The notes beneath the pieces were generated by a model that saw only the letters and a program-made list of their open reading frames with translations, did no database searches and was not told where the DNA came from. This document shows, one piece after another, positions 16,260 to 24,840 of a stretch of DNA of 64,000 bases. Within the stretch, counting starts at the first letter, position 1; each line of letters begins with the position of its first letter. This stretch comes from Burkholderiaceae bacterium. Lineage in GTDB: Bacteria; Pseudomonadota; Gammaproteobacteria; Burkholderiales; Burkholderiaceae_C. The position numbers were made by a program, and so were the translations under genes. The stretch spans positions 241,070 to 305,069 of the forward strand of contig JADMJJ010000002.1 in the NCBI GenBank assembly GCA_018780645.1. Reading direction: 5' to 3'.

Positions 16260-17161
16260 CAAGCAAGACTTTAGGCGTCGTGGGGCTTGGCTCGATGGGC
16301 TACGGCGCCGCCGTCTCGGCACTGAAGCGCGGCGTGCCGACCTGGGGCCTGGACACCCGGGCCGAGGCGCGCGAACGCTTCGTCGCCGACGGTGGCCGCA
16401 GCACAGCCTCGCTGGCCGAGCTGGGCACGAACTGCGATGTGGTCGTCGTGCTGGTGGTCAATGCCATGCAAACCGAGGACGTGCTGTTCGGCGAGGGCGG
16501 CCTGGCCGCCACTATGAAGCCGGGCTCGGTGGTCGTCACCTCGGCCACCGTGGACCCGACCCTGCCGCCGCTGTGGGAGGCCCGCTTGGCCGAGCGCGGC
16601 CTGTGGCTGATCGACGGCCCGGTCTCGGGCGGCGCCAAGAAGGCCGCCGAGGGCCAGATGACGGTGATGGCCTCCGGCAAGCCCGATGCTTTCGCGGCGG
16701 CCGGCGCGCTGCTCGATGCGATTGCCGGCAAGGTCTATCGACTCGGCGACAAGGCCGGCGTCGGCTCGACGGTGAAGATGGTCAACCAGCATCTGGCCGG
16801 CGTGCACATCGCCGCCGCCTGCGAGGGCATGGCCCTGGGCATGCGGGCCGGGGCCGACCCGGACCAGCTCTACGAGGTGATCTGCAACTCGGCCGGCATG
16901 AGCTGGATGTTCCAGAACCGCGTGCCCCACATCCTGGCCGGCGACTACACGCCGCTGTCGGCGGTGAACATCTTCATCAAGGACCTGGGCATCGTGCTCG
17001 ATGCTGCACGCAAGCTGCAGTTCCCGCTGCCGCTGGCCGCGCAGGCGCATCAGCTCTATCTGGCCACGGCCGCTGCAGGTTATGGCGGCGAGGACGACTC
17101 GGCCGTGATCAAGTTCTATGCCCAGCTGGCCGGGCTGGAATTGCCGAAGGCCGCGGCATGA
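16256..17161 (+). CDS. ltnD: L-threonate 2-dehydrogenase
   Basis: A 301-residue member of the beta-hydroxyacid dehydrogenase family. The Rossmann motif GVVGLGSMGYGAAVSAL is at residues ~7-23, the substrate loop is DGPVSGGAKKAAEGQMTVMA, and the catalytic Lys174 lies in VKMVNQHLAG. LtnD oxidises L-threonate with NAD+ to 2-oxo-tetronate. Assignment rests on family plus operon context: it is followed with 4-bp overlaps by otnK, then by otnC, otnI and denD, the set known for L-threonate and D-erythronate breakdown. On sequence alone a related 3-hydroxyacid dehydrogenase would be possible. Confidence 0.92.
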   Translation: MTSKTLGVVGLGSMGYGAAVSALKRGVPTWGLDTRAEARERFVADGGRSTASLAELGTNCDVVVVLVVNAMQTEDVLFGEGGLAATMKPGSVVVTSATVDPTLPPLWEARLAERGLWLIDGPVSGGAKKAAEGQMTVMASGKPDAFAAAGALLDAIAGKVYRLGDKAGVGSTVKMVNQHLAGVHIAAACEGMALGMRAGADPDQLYEVICNSAGMSWMFQNRVPHILAGDYTPLSAVNIFIKDLGIVLDAARKLQFPLPLAAQAHQLYLATAAAGYGGEDDSAVIKFYAQLAGLELPKAAA

Positions 17162-18426
17162 GCCGAGGCATCATCCTCGGCGTCATCGCGGACGACTTCA
17201 CCGGCGCCACCGACGTGGCCAGCATGCTGGTGCGCGCCGGCATGCGCACGGTGCAGGTGATTGGCGTACCCGCGGCCCACGCGGCGCTGCCCGATGCCGA
17301 CGCCGTGGTCGTGGCGCTGAAGTCGCGCACCACGCCGGCCGATCAGGCGGTGGCCGAATCGCTGGCCGCGCTGCGCTGGTTGCAGGCCGCCGGTGCGCGC
17401 CAGTTCTATTTCAAGTACTGCTCGACCTTCGACTCGACCGAGGCCGGCAATATCGGCCCGGTGGCCGAGGCGCTGATGGCCGCACTGGGCACCGATTTCG
17501 CGATTGCCTGCCCCGCCTTCCCCGAGAACGGCCGCACCGTGTTCCGCGGCCATCTGTTCGTCGGTGACCAGCTGCTCAGCGATTCGGGCATGCGCAACCA
17601 TCCCCTGACGCCGATGGCCGACGCGAACCTGGTAGCGGTGCTGCAGGCACAGACCAGGGGTCGGGTGGGCCTGCTGCGCTACGACACGCTGGCCCAGGGC
17701 CTGCCGGCCACCCGCGAGCGCATCGAGGCGCTGCGCAGCGAGGGCGCGCGCCTGGCCGTGGCCGATGCCGTCAACAACGATGATCTGCGCGTGCTGGCGC
17801 AGGCCTGCGCGGACCTGCCGCTGATCACCGCCGGCTCCGGCGTGGCGCTGGGCCTGCCCGAGGTTTATGCGGCGCGCGGCTGGCTGCGGCCCGATGCGCA
17901 GGCAGCGAATCTGCCCGCCGTCGGTGGCAAGGCGGCGGTGCTGTCGGGCTCCTGCTCGACGGCGACGAATGCCCAGGTGCAGCACTGGCTGCAGACGGGC
18001 AAGCCGGGCTTCCAAGTCGATGCGCTGGCGCTGGCCGAGGGCAGCGATGTCGCTGCCGCCGCGTTGGCCTGGGCCGCTCAGCAGCAAGAGCCGGTGCTGA
18101 TCTACGCCACCGCCGCGCCGCAGCAGGTTCAGGTGACGCAGGCGGCGCTTGGCGTCGAGCGCGCAGGCCAAATGGTCGAGGCCTGCCTGGCCCGGATCGC
18201 TGAGGGCCTGGTCGAGGCTGGCGTGCGCCGCCTGGTGGTGGCCGGCGGTGAAACCTCGGGCGCGGTGGTGCAGGCGCTGGGCGTGCAGTCGCTGCGCATC
18301 GGCGCGCCCATAGACCCCGGCGTGCCCTGGACGCAGGCTGAAGGACGGCAACTGCTGCTGGCCCTGAAGTCCGGCAACTTCGGCAACGTCGATTTCTTCG
18401 CCAAGGCGCTGGGGCAGGTGGCGTGA
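17158..18426 (+). CDS. otnK: 3-oxo-tetronate 4-kinase (DUF1537 family)
   Basis: A 422-residue DUF1537 acid-sugar kinase. The N-terminal substrate-binding motif is IADDFTGATD (Asp12, Asp13), followed by YFKYCSTFDSTEAGNIG and PAFPENGRTVFRGHLFVGD. The C-terminal ATP-binding half contains LSGSCSTATNAQV and VVAGGETSGAVVQAL. OtnK phosphorylates 3-oxo-tetronate at C4. The start ATG overlaps the ltnD stop by 4 bp. A second, distant DUF1537 kinase occurs at 29289; this one is the tetronate-specific copy judging by its otnC/otnI/denD neighbours. Confidence 0.94.
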   Translation: MSRGIILGVIADDFTGATDVASMLVRAGMRTVQVIGVPAAHAALPDADAVVVALKSRTTPADQAVAESLAALRWLQAAGARQFYFKYCSTFDSTEAGNIGPVAEALMAALGTDFAIACPAFPENGRTVFRGHLFVGDQLLSDSGMRNHPLTPMADANLVAVLQAQTRGRVGLLRYDTLAQGLPATRERIEALRSEGARLAVADAVNNDDLRVLAQACADLPLITAGSGVALGLPEVYAARGWLRPDAQAANLPAVGGKAAVLSGSCSTATNAQVQHWLQTGKPGFQVDALALAEGSDVAAAALAWAAQQQEPVLIYATAAPQQVQVTQAALGVERAGQMVEACLARIAEGLVEAGVRRLVVAGGETSGAVVQALGVQSLRIGAPIDPGVPWTQAEGRQLLLALKSGNFGNVDFFAKALGQVA

Positions 18427-19088
18427 TGGACTTCGAACACAGCACCCTGCGCATCGAGATCTGCCGCGTCGGCCGCTCGCTGTTCGAGCGCGGCTATGTG
18501 CATGCCACGGCAGGCAATATCAGTGTGCGCCTGGCCGATGGCGCGGGCTTTCTGATCACGCCCACCGATGCCTGCCTGGGTTTTCTGAGGCCCGAGGATC
18601 TGGCCCATGTGGCACCTGACGGCCGCCAGCTGGCCGGCGCCAGGGCCAGCAAGACCTTGGCACTGCACCGCCGCATCTACGAGGCCGAGCCAACGGCGCA
18701 CTGCGTGATCCATACCCACAGCACGCATCTGGTGGCGCTGACACTCTCCGGTATCTGGACCGAACATGACATCGTGCCGCCGATCACGCCCTACTACGTG
18801 ATGAAGGTCGGCCATGTGCCCTTGATCCGTTACCACCGCCCCGGCGACCCGGCCGCCGCGGAAGCGGTGGCGGCGGCCATCCTGCGCGGCCAGCGCAGCG
18901 GCGCGCCCTTGCGCGCGGTGATGCTGGACCGGCTGGGCCCCAATGTCTGGCATGAGTCACCGGCCAGCGCGATGGCCGTGCTGGAAGAGCTGGAGGAGAC
19001 GGCCAGGCTGTGGCTGATGACGAAGCCGGCGCCGCTCAGCGACGCCCAGATCAACGAGTTGCGCAGCCAGTTCGGCGCGCGCTGGTAA
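18426..19088 (+). CDS. otnC: 3-oxo-tetronate 4-phosphate decarboxylase (class II aldolase family)
   Basis: About 220 residues of the class II aldolase/adducin fold. [18 protein letters not shown] is near the N-terminus, the metal-binding [10 protein letters not shown] carries the His cluster, and a third His follows in the C-terminal half ([11 protein letters not shown]). Instead of the NHG motif common in aldolases it has [12 protein letters not shown], as in OtnC-like decarboxylases. OtnC converts 3-oxo-tetronate 4-phosphate to dihydroxyacetone phosphate and CO2, linking the pathway to glycolysis. ATG 18426 overlaps the otnK stop by 1 bp; GTG 18423 is an alternative start. Confidence 0.92.
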   Translation: MDFEHSTLRIEICRVGRSLFERGYVHATAGNISVRLADGAGFLITPTDACLGFLRPEDLAHVAPDGRQLAGARASKTLALHRRIYEAEPTAHCVIHTHSTHLVALTLSGIWTEHDIVPPITPYYVMKVGHVPLIRYHRPGDPAAAEAVAAAILRGQRSGAPLRAVMLDRLGPNVWHESPASAMAVLEELEETARLWLMTKPAPLSDAQINELRSQFGARW

Positions 19089-19113
19089 GCAAGCAAGAAA
19101 GGAAGAAAGCCCC

Positions 19114-19911
19114 ATGCCCCGTTTCGCCGCCAATCTGACGATGATGTACACGGAGCATGGCTTCCTCGACCGCTTCGCTGCGGCGGCGCGCGATGGCTTT
19201 CGTGCCGTCGAATACCTGTTCCCCTATGCCTTTGGCAAGGCCGAGCTGGCACAGCGCCTGACCGACAACGGCCTGCGCCAGGTGCTGTTCAATGCCCCGC
19301 CCGGTGACTTCGAGGCCGGCGAGCGCGGCATCGCCTGCCTGCCCGGCCGTGAGGATGAGTTCCGCCGCGGCTTCCTGGAGCAGGCCCTGCCCTATGCCGA
19401 GGCATTGGCCTGCCCGCGCATCCATCTGATGGCCGGCCTGGTGCCGGCAGGCGTCGACCGTGCCGCCCTGCGTGCCACCTATCTTGAGAACCTCGCCTGG
19501 GCCGCCCAGCAGGCCGCCAGCGCCGGCCGCGAGGTGCTGATCGAGCCCATCAACACGCGCGACATCCCCGGCTTCTTCCTGAACCGCCAGGACGAGGCGC
19601 ACGCCATCGTCGCCGAGGTCGGTGCACCGAATCTGAAGGTGCAGATGGACCTGTACCACTGCCAGATCGTCGAGGGCGATCTGGCGATGAAGCTGCGCCG
19701 GTACCTGCCCGGCGGGAATGTCGGCCACATCCAGATCGCTGGCGTGCCCGAGCGGCATGAGCCCGATCTGGGCGAGATCAACCACCCCTATCTGTTCGCG
19801 CTGCTCGACGAGCTGGGCTACGGCGGCCATGTCGGCTGCGAGTACAGACCGCGCGGTGCCACGTCTGAAGGCCTGGCCTGGTTCGCCCCCTACAAGGATT
19901 CCCAATCATGA
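19114..19911 (+). CDS. otnI: 2-oxo-tetronate isomerase (hydroxypyruvate isomerase-like TIM barrel)
   Basis: The 265-residue xylose-isomerase-like TIM barrel starts [20 protein letters not shown], as hydroxypyruvate isomerases do. It carries the metal/substrate residues in [52 protein letters not shown] and VGCEYRPRG. OtnI interconverts 2-oxo- and 3-oxo-tetronate, which joins the two dehydrogenases (LtnD, DenD) to the OtnK/OtnC branch. It lies 25 bp after otnC and overlaps denD by 4 bp. Hydroxypyruvate isomerase (Hyi) is the alternative by sequence, but the operon makes OtnI much more likely. Confidence 0.93.
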   Translation: MPRFAANLTMMYTEHGFLDRFAAAARDGFRAVEYLFPYAFGKAELAQRLTDNGLRQVLFNAPPGDFEAGERGIACLPGREDEFRRGFLEQALPYAEALACPRIHLMAGLVPAGVDRAALRATYLENLAWAAQQAASAGREVLIEPINTRDIPGFFLNRQDEAHAIVAEVGAPNLKVQMDLYHCQIVEGDLAMKLRRYLPGGNVGHIQIAGVPERHEPDLGEINHPYLFALLDELGYGGHVGCEYRPRGATSEGLAWFAPYKDSQS

Positions 19912-20906
19912 AGCTGCTGATCACCGGCGGGGCCGGATTTCTCGGCGCAAGGCTCGCACGCACCCTGCTGGCACGGGGCCAGCTGAACGGCCGCAAGGTC
20001 AACACGCTGGTGCTGGCCGATCTGTTCCCTCCGCCGGCCGATCTGATGGCCGACGCCCGCGTACAGGCGCGCACCGGTGCGCTACTGGACCAATGCGCGG
20101 CGCTGGGCACCGAGGGCTTCGACGGCGTGTTCCACCTGGCCTCGGCCGTGTCGGCCGAGTGCGAACTGGACTTTGAACTGGGCTTGCGCTCCAACCTCGA
20201 CACCACCCGCGCGCTGCTCGATGCGCTGCGGGCGCACCGCGGAACCACGGTACCACGTTTCGTGTTCGCCAGCTCGGTGGCGGTGTTCGGTTCAGATCCG
20301 GCCCTGCCGCTGCCGGCGGTGGTGCAGGACGACACCCTGCCCACGCCGCAGTCGTCGTACGGCGTGCACAAATTCATTTGCGAGCAGCTGGTGGCCGACT
20401 ACACACGCAAGGGCTTCATCGATGGCCGCACGGCGCGGTTGATGACGGTGTCGGTGCGGCCGGGCCGGCCCAATGGCGCGGCCTCGGGCTTTCTGTCCGG
20501 CATCATCCGCGAACCCTTGGCCGGGCTGGACGCCGTCTGCCCGGTCGCCCCCGAGACGCGCATCGCGCTGGCCTCGCCGGCACGCACGATCGAAGGCTTG
20601 ATCGCCGTGTTCGAGGCCAGCCGTGAGGACTTCGGTGGCCGCACCGCACTGAACCTGCCGGCACTGACCGTCAGCGTGCAGCAGATGCTGGACGCGCTGG
20701 CCGCCGTGGCCGGGCCCGAGGCCGTGGCACGCGTGCGCTTCGAGCCCGACGCCGGCGTGGCGCGCATGGTCGGCGGCTGGCCGGCACGCTTCGAGTCGGC
20801 CCGGCGCGAGCGCCTGGGCCTGCGGCCCGACACCGACTTCAAGAGCATCGTGCTGCAGTATGTGCAGGACAACCCGGCCGCAGTGACGATTCCGCTGCGC
20901 GTCTGA
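19908..20906 (+). CDS. denD: D-erythronate dehydrogenase (extended SDR)
   Basis: The 332-residue NAD-dependent epimerase/dehydratase-fold enzyme has [19 protein letters not shown] (NAD motif), [16 protein letters not shown], and the catalytic Ser/Tyr/Lys set in [11 protein letters not shown] and [13 protein letters not shown]. The conserved [20 protein letters not shown] and the long C-terminal region match DenD closely. It oxidises D-erythronate to 2-oxo-tetronate. Its presence beside ltnD shows the operon can take both L-threonate and D-erythronate into the same OtnI-OtnK-OtnC branch. It is coupled to otnI by a 4-bp overlap. Confidence 0.93.
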   Translation: MKLLITGGAGFLGARLARTLLARGQLNGRKVNTLVLADLFPPPADLMADARVQARTGALLDQCAALGTEGFDGVFHLASAVSAECELDFELGLRSNLDTTRALLDALRAHRGTTVPRFVFASSVAVFGSDPALPLPAVVQDDTLPTPQSSYGVHKFICEQLVADYTRKGFIDGRTARLMTVSVRPGRPNGAASGFLSGIIREPLAGLDAVCPVAPETRIALASPARTIEGLIAVFEASREDFGGRTALNLPALTVSVQQMLDALAAVAGPEAVARVRFEPDAGVARMVGGWPARFESARRERLGLRPDTDFKSIVLQYVQDNPAAVTIPLRV

Positions 20907-20951
20907 ACGCTTTCCCAACCCATCCACCAAAACCTAGAGACGGAGACAAGC

Positions 20952-21926
20952 ATGACCACGACTTTCAAGACCACCCTGATCACCGCCGCGCTGTGCGCAC
21001 TGGCCGGCACCGCCGCCGCACAGACCGTGCTGAAGATCGGCTATGCCACCAGCAAGGAATCGCATTACGGCGTGGGCTCCACGGTGTTCTGCGACGAGAT
21101 GGAAAAGGGCACGCAAGGCCGCTACAAGTGCCAACAGTTCCCCGCCTCGGCCCTGGGCGGCGAGCGCGAGCAGATCGAAGCGGTGCAGTTGGGCACGCAG
21201 GACCTGACCAACACCTCGACCGGCCCGCTGGGTAACTTCGTGCCCGAGACGCGCATCGTCGACATCCCCTTCCTGTTCCGCGACTACGCCCATGCCCGAC
21301 ACACGATGGACGGCCCCATCGGCCAGGACCTGCTGAAGAAGCTGCAGGGCAAGGGCCTGATCGGCCTGGCGTGGACGGAGAACGGTTTCCGCCACATGAC
21401 CAATAGCAAGCGGGCCATCATGACCGCCAGCGATGCCTCGGGTCTGAAGCTGCGCACGATGGAGAACAAGGTGCATATGGAGGGCTACAAGACCTTTGGT
21501 CTGCTGCCCACGCCCATGCCCTTCCCGGAGCTGTTCACCGCGCTGCAGCAGGGCACCGTCGATGGCCAGGAGAACCCGATTCCGGTGATCCTGGCCTCGA
21601 AGTTCTCCCAGGTGCAGAAGCACCTGTCGCTGACCGGGCATGTCTATTCCCCGGCGGTGATACTGCTCTCGCCCGCGATCTGGGCCAAGCTGTCCGAGGC
21701 CGACAAGAAGGCCTTCGTCGAAGCCGCGCAGAAGGGCGGCGCGGCCCAGCGCAAGAAGGTCAATGACGACGAAAACAGCGGCATTGCCCAGCTGCGCAAG
21801 GACGGCATGCAGGTGATCGAGAAGGTGGACGGCGAGAGCTTCCGCAAGGCCGTGGCCCCGGCCTACGCCAACTTCGCCAAGGAGTTCGGCGCCGACAAGA
21901 TCGCCGCCATCCAGGCCGTCAAGTAA
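20952..21926 (+). CDS. TRAP transporter substrate-binding protein DctP (copy 1)
   Basis: The 324-residue periplasmic protein has a Sec signal (LITAALCALAGTAAAQ) and the DctP fold. LKLRTMENKVHMEGYK carries the conserved ligand-carboxylate Arg, and GTVDGQENPIPVILASKF is diagnostic. It binds acidic sugars for the DctQM pair encoded directly downstream. Roughly four of five residues are identical to the second copy at 24841. Differences cluster around the N-terminal pocket (SHYGVGSTVF here, SHYWVGSVTF in copy 2), so the two probably differ in ligand. Likely ligand from operon position: L-threonate or D-erythronate. Confidence 0.93.
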   Translation: MTTTFKTTLITAALCALAGTAAAQTVLKIGYATSKESHYGVGSTVFCDEMEKGTQGRYKCQQFPASALGGEREQIEAVQLGTQDLTNTSTGPLGNFVPETRIVDIPFLFRDYAHARHTMDGPIGQDLLKKLQGKGLIGLAWTENGFRHMTNSKRAIMTASDASGLKLRTMENKVHMEGYKTFGLLPTPMPFPELFTALQQGTVDGQENPIPVILASKFSQVQKHLSLTGHVYSPAVILLSPAIWAKLSEADKKAFVEAAQKGGAAQRKKVNDDENSGIAQLRKDGMQVIEKVDGESFRKAVAPAYANFAKEFGADKIAAIQAVK

Positions 21927-21944
21927 GTCTCGTTCAACCGAAGT

Positions 21945-21973
21945 CCGGACGGCGCTCACTCGCGCCGGTCCGG
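21945..21973 (+). promoter_or_regulatory. Hairpin between dctP and dctQ, possible mRNA processing/attenuation site
   Basis: CCGGAC-GGCGC (21945-21955) can pair with GCGCC-G-GTCCGG (21962-21973) around a 6-nt loop, giving a GC-rich stem with one bulged base. No T-run follows, so it is not a classical terminator. Stems like this between a binding-protein gene and its membrane genes often protect the upstream mRNA, giving more binding protein than permease; that role is inferred. Confidence 0.4.
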
Positions 21974-21990
21974 CTTGATCAGGAGGCGCC

Positions 21991-22482
21991 ATGCGCACTC
22001 TTCTGCTGGCACTCGACCGCCATCTGAGCAATTTCGCCCTCAACGTCGCTTGTGTTCTGCTGGCCGTGATCAGCGTGCTGGGCATGTGGCAGGTGGTGAC
22101 CCGCTTCGTGCTGTCGCAACCGTCCACCTGGACCGAGGAGGCCATGCGGCGCCTCTTGATCTGGTGCGTGATGCTGGGCGTGGTGGTGGCCTTCCGCCGC
22201 GGCGCGCTGGTCTCGGTGGACCTGATGCTGCGCATGAGCAAGGGCGTCTGGCTCAAGGTGGTGCGCATGATCATCACCGTCAGCTCGCTGTCCTTTCTGA
22301 GCGTGCTGCTGTGGTACGGCATCAACCTGGCCTGGCGCGTGCGCTTTCAGACCTTCGCCAGCATGGAGTTGTCCATGGGTTACGCCTATGCCGCACTGCC
22401 AGTGGGCGCCGCGCTGGCCCTGGTGGCCGTGCTCGCCCAGCACGTGGATCCGATGAATGAAGAGCTGGAAAACGCTCAGTAA
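21991..22482 (+). CDS. TRAP transporter small membrane subunit DctQ
   Basis: The 163-residue protein has four transmembrane helices: around NVACVLLAVISVLGMWQVVT, LLIWCVMLGVVVAF, VRMIITVSSLSFLSVLLWYG and AALPVGAALALVAVLAQ. The short conserved TWTEEAMRRLLIW stretch is typical of DctQ. An AGGAGG ribosome binding site precedes ATG 21991. It pairs with DctM (22507) in the inner membrane to form the sodium-coupled permease. As the only DctQ in the window, it presumably serves both binding proteins. Confidence 0.93.
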   Translation: MRTLLLALDRHLSNFALNVACVLLAVISVLGMWQVVTRFVLSQPSTWTEEAMRRLLIWCVMLGVVVAFRRGALVSVDLMLRMSKGVWLKVVRMIITVSSLSFLSVLLWYGINLAWRVRFQTFASMELSMGYAYAALPVGAALALVAVLAQHVDPMNEELENAQ

Positions 22483-22506
22483 GCCAGCCCAGAAGCGACC
22501 CACACC

Positions 22507-23823
22507 ATGTCATTCACCCTGCTCATCACGATGCTGCTGGCCTTTGCCTTCAGCATCTCCATCGCCGTCTCGATTGGCGGCTCCGCCATGCTGGGCCTGG
22601 CCTTCTTCGACCCCGAGCGCCTGGTGCTCGCGCCCAAGGAGATGTTCACCGCGATCGACAAGTTTCCGCTCGCCGCCGTGCCCTTCTTCATACTGGCCGG
22701 CAATCTGATGGAAACCGGCGGCATCTCGCGCCGGCTGGTTGAGTTTGCCAAGTCGCTGGTCGGCGGCGTGCAGGGCGGGCTGCCGATGACCTGCGTGTTG
22801 ACCTGCATGATTTTCGCGGCGGTGTCGGGCTCTTCGGTAGCCACCACCTTCGCGATCGGCTCTATCCTGATCCCGGCACTGATCAAGCATGGCTACCCGC
22901 GAGAGTACGCGGCAGCGCTGCAGGCTACCTCGGCCGAGCTGGGGGTGATCATCCCGCCGTCGATTCCGATGATTCTGTTCGGCGTTTCGGCCGAGGTCTC
23001 GATCGGCGAACTGTTCATTGCCGGCTTCGGCCCGGGCCTCTTGATCGGCGGCGCGCTGATGCTGTTCGTCCACCTCTACTGCCGCTGGAAGGGCTGGGGC
23101 AAGCAGGACGGCGACGGCCGCCTGAGCGTGGGCACAGCCACCTACAAGGCTGGCTTTGCGCTCCTGATGCCGGTGATCATCCTGGGCGGCATCTACGGCG
23201 GCATCTTCACGCCCACCGAGGCCTCGGTGGTGGCGGTGTTCTATGCGCTGATCGTGGGCCTGTTCATCCACCGCGAGTTGACGTTCAAGGACCTGATACC
23301 GGTGTTCCGCAAGTCGGTGATCTCCAGCGCGGTGATCATGTTCATCATCGCCAACGCCGGGCTGTTTGCCTTCCTGATCACCCGCGCCGGCGTGCCCGAG
23401 GCGCTGGGCGCCTGGCTGACCGAAGTGCTGCAATCGCCAATGTGGTTTCTGCTGGGTGTGAACGCGGCGCTGTTCGTGATCGGCATGTTCATCGAGACCT
23501 CGGCGGCCATCATCGTGCTGGCACCGATTCTGGTGCCGGTGGCGCGGCACTTCGGGGTCGATCCGGTGCACTTCGGCACCATCATGGTCGTCAATCTGGC
23601 GCTGGGCATGATCACGCCGCCCTTCGGCGTCAATCTGTTCGCCGCCTGCACGGTGGCCAAGATCTCGCTGGACCGCATCGTCAAATACCTGCTGCCCTTC
23701 GTGCTGGTGATCATCGGCTGCCTGATGCTGATCACCTACATCCCGCAAATCAGTCTGGCGTTGCGCGACCTGGTTTATGCGCCGGCGGTGGTGGCGCCGG
23801 TGCCGTCTATCGCCCCGCAATGA
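22507..23823 (+). CDS. TRAP transporter large membrane subunit DctM
   Basis: A 438-residue DctM with about twelve hydrophobic segments. Characteristic stretches are FFILAGNLMETGGISRRLVE near residue 60, AAVSGSSVATTFAIGSILIP, ELGVIIPPSIPMILFGVSAE and LALGMITPPFGVNLFAAC near the C-terminus (the two inverted-repeat hairpins that form the transport and sodium sites). It is the sodium-driven transport subunit for acid sugars together with DctQ and DctP. The stop codon is followed by a 115-bp gap with a candidate operator and a REP-like stem. Confidence 0.94.
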   Translation: MSFTLLITMLLAFAFSISIAVSIGGSAMLGLAFFDPERLVLAPKEMFTAIDKFPLAAVPFFILAGNLMETGGISRRLVEFAKSLVGGVQGGLPMTCVLTCMIFAAVSGSSVATTFAIGSILIPALIKHGYPREYAAALQATSAELGVIIPPSIPMILFGVSAEVSIGELFIAGFGPGLLIGGALMLFVHLYCRWKGWGKQDGDGRLSVGTATYKAGFALLMPVIILGGIYGGIFTPTEASVVAVFYALIVGLFIHRELTFKDLIPVFRKSVISSAVIMFIIANAGLFAFLITRAGVPEALGAWLTEVLQSPMWFLLGVNAALFVIGMFIETSAAIIVLAPILVPVARHFGVDPVHFGTIMVVNLALGMITPPFGVNLFAACTVAKISLDRIVKYLLPFVLVIIGCLMLITYIPQISLALRDLVYAPAVVAPVPSIAPQ

Positions 23824-23866
23824 TTGCAGTAAATCAAGGGTTTACGCGATACATCATGTGAGGTAC

Positions 23867-23880
23867 TCATTATACCATTA
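23867..23880 (-). promoter_or_regulatory. Candidate GntR operator ahead of the apionate module
   Basis: Read on the minus strand, TAATGGTATAATGA shares GTATRATGA with the site at 15473-15484 in front of the first GntR gene. It lies in the only long gap (23824-23938) inside the operon run, where a second promoter would be expected. The binding regulator could be either of the two FadR-type proteins. Confidence 0.35.
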
Positions 23881-23895
23881 GGCCAACAGACGCCG

Positions 23896-23923
23896 AGAAA
23901 TTGGAGTCTGACCCCAATTTTCT
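23896..23923. repeat. REP-like inverted repeat between dctM and the ApnO-like gene
   Basis: AAATTGG (23898-23904) and CCAATTT (23914-23920) flank the 9-nt loop AGTCTGACC. The sequence has the look of the small mobile palindromes spread by RAYT/Y1-type transposases in proteobacteria, since it is sharply different in composition from the genes around it. No transposase gene is near. Because it sits 19 bp before a start codon it could also form a stem in the leader mRNA. Confidence 0.4.
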
Positions 23924-23938
23924 GGTCTGGAGGTTTTG

Positions 23939-24769
23939 ATGAGTGCAACGATTGCGCTGTTTGGCGCTGGCGGCAAGATGGGGGTGCGGCTGGCCCGCAA
24001 CCTGGTCGGGTCGGCCTACAAGGTCCGGCATGTGGAGCCGGGCGCGGTGGGCCGGCAGCGGCTGCAGGACGAGCTGGGCCTGGCCTGCGTCTCGGCCGAG
24101 GCGGCGCTGGACGGGGCCGATGTGGTGATACTCGCCGTGCCGGACACCCTGATCGGCAAGCTCTCGCACGAGATCGCACCGTTGCTGCAGCCGGGCACGA
24201 TGGTGATGACGCTGGATGCTGCGGCGCCGTTCGCCGGCCATCTGCCCGAGCGGCCCGATCTGGTCTATTTCGTCGCCCATCCCTGCCACCCGCCGATCTT
24301 CAACGACGAGACCACGGCCGAGGCACGGCGCGACTTCTTCGGCGGCGGCCATGCCAAGCAGTCGGTGGTCAGCGCGCTGATGCAGGGCACGGACGCTGAC
24401 TTCGCGCTGGGCGAAGACATCGCCAAGGTCATCTACGCGCCCATCCTGCGCTCCTACCGGCTGACCGTCGATCAGATGGCGCTGCTGGAGCCCGGTCTGT
24501 CCGAGACCGTCTGCGCCACCCTGCTGGATGTGATGCGCGAGGCCATGGACGAGGTCGTGGCGCGCGGTGTGCCGGCAGAGGCCGCACGCGACTTCCTGCT
24601 GGGCCATATGACCATACTCGCCGCGGTGATCTTCAAGGAGATCCCGGGCCAGTTCTCCGACGCCTGCAACAAGGCCATCACCTTCGGCAAGCCCAGGCTG
24701 ATGCGCGACGACTGGAAGCAGGTCTTCCAACGCGAAGAAATCGCCGAAAGCATCCGCCGCATCACCTGA
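23939..24769 (+). CDS. apnO: D-apionate oxidoisomerase-like dehydrogenase (ApnO family)
   Basis: The 276-residue protein has an N-terminal Rossmann domain (TIALFGAGGKMGVRLARNLV) and a 6-phosphogluconate dehydrogenase-type C-terminal domain with HPCHPPIFNDETT, FFGGGHAKQSVVSALMQG and GLSETVCATLLDVMREAMDE. ApnO of the D-apionate pathway oxidises and rearranges D-apionate to 3-oxo-isoapionate. ATG 23939 with a CTGGAGG site is preferred to the TTG one codon earlier. Assignment rests on the fold together with a RuBisCO-like protein and DUF1537 kinase downstream, which catalyse the next two steps. It is clearly different from the LtnD-type dehydrogenase at 16256. Confidence 0.78.
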   Translation: MSATIALFGAGGKMGVRLARNLVGSAYKVRHVEPGAVGRQRLQDELGLACVSAEAALDGADVVILAVPDTLIGKLSHEIAPLLQPGTMVMTLDAAAPFAGHLPERPDLVYFVAHPCHPPIFNDETTAEARRDFFGGGHAKQSVVSALMQGTDADFALGEDIAKVIYAPILRSYRLTVDQMALLEPGLSETVCATLLDVMREAMDEVVARGVPAEAARDFLLGHMTILAAVIFKEIPGQFSDACNKAITFGKPRLMRDDWKQVFQREEIAESIRRIT

Positions 24770-24840
24770 TCCCCGTTCCCCCCAAGCCCAGCCGACACCG
24801 AAGCGGCGGGCGAGCCCGTTCATTCCATCCTGGAGACACC

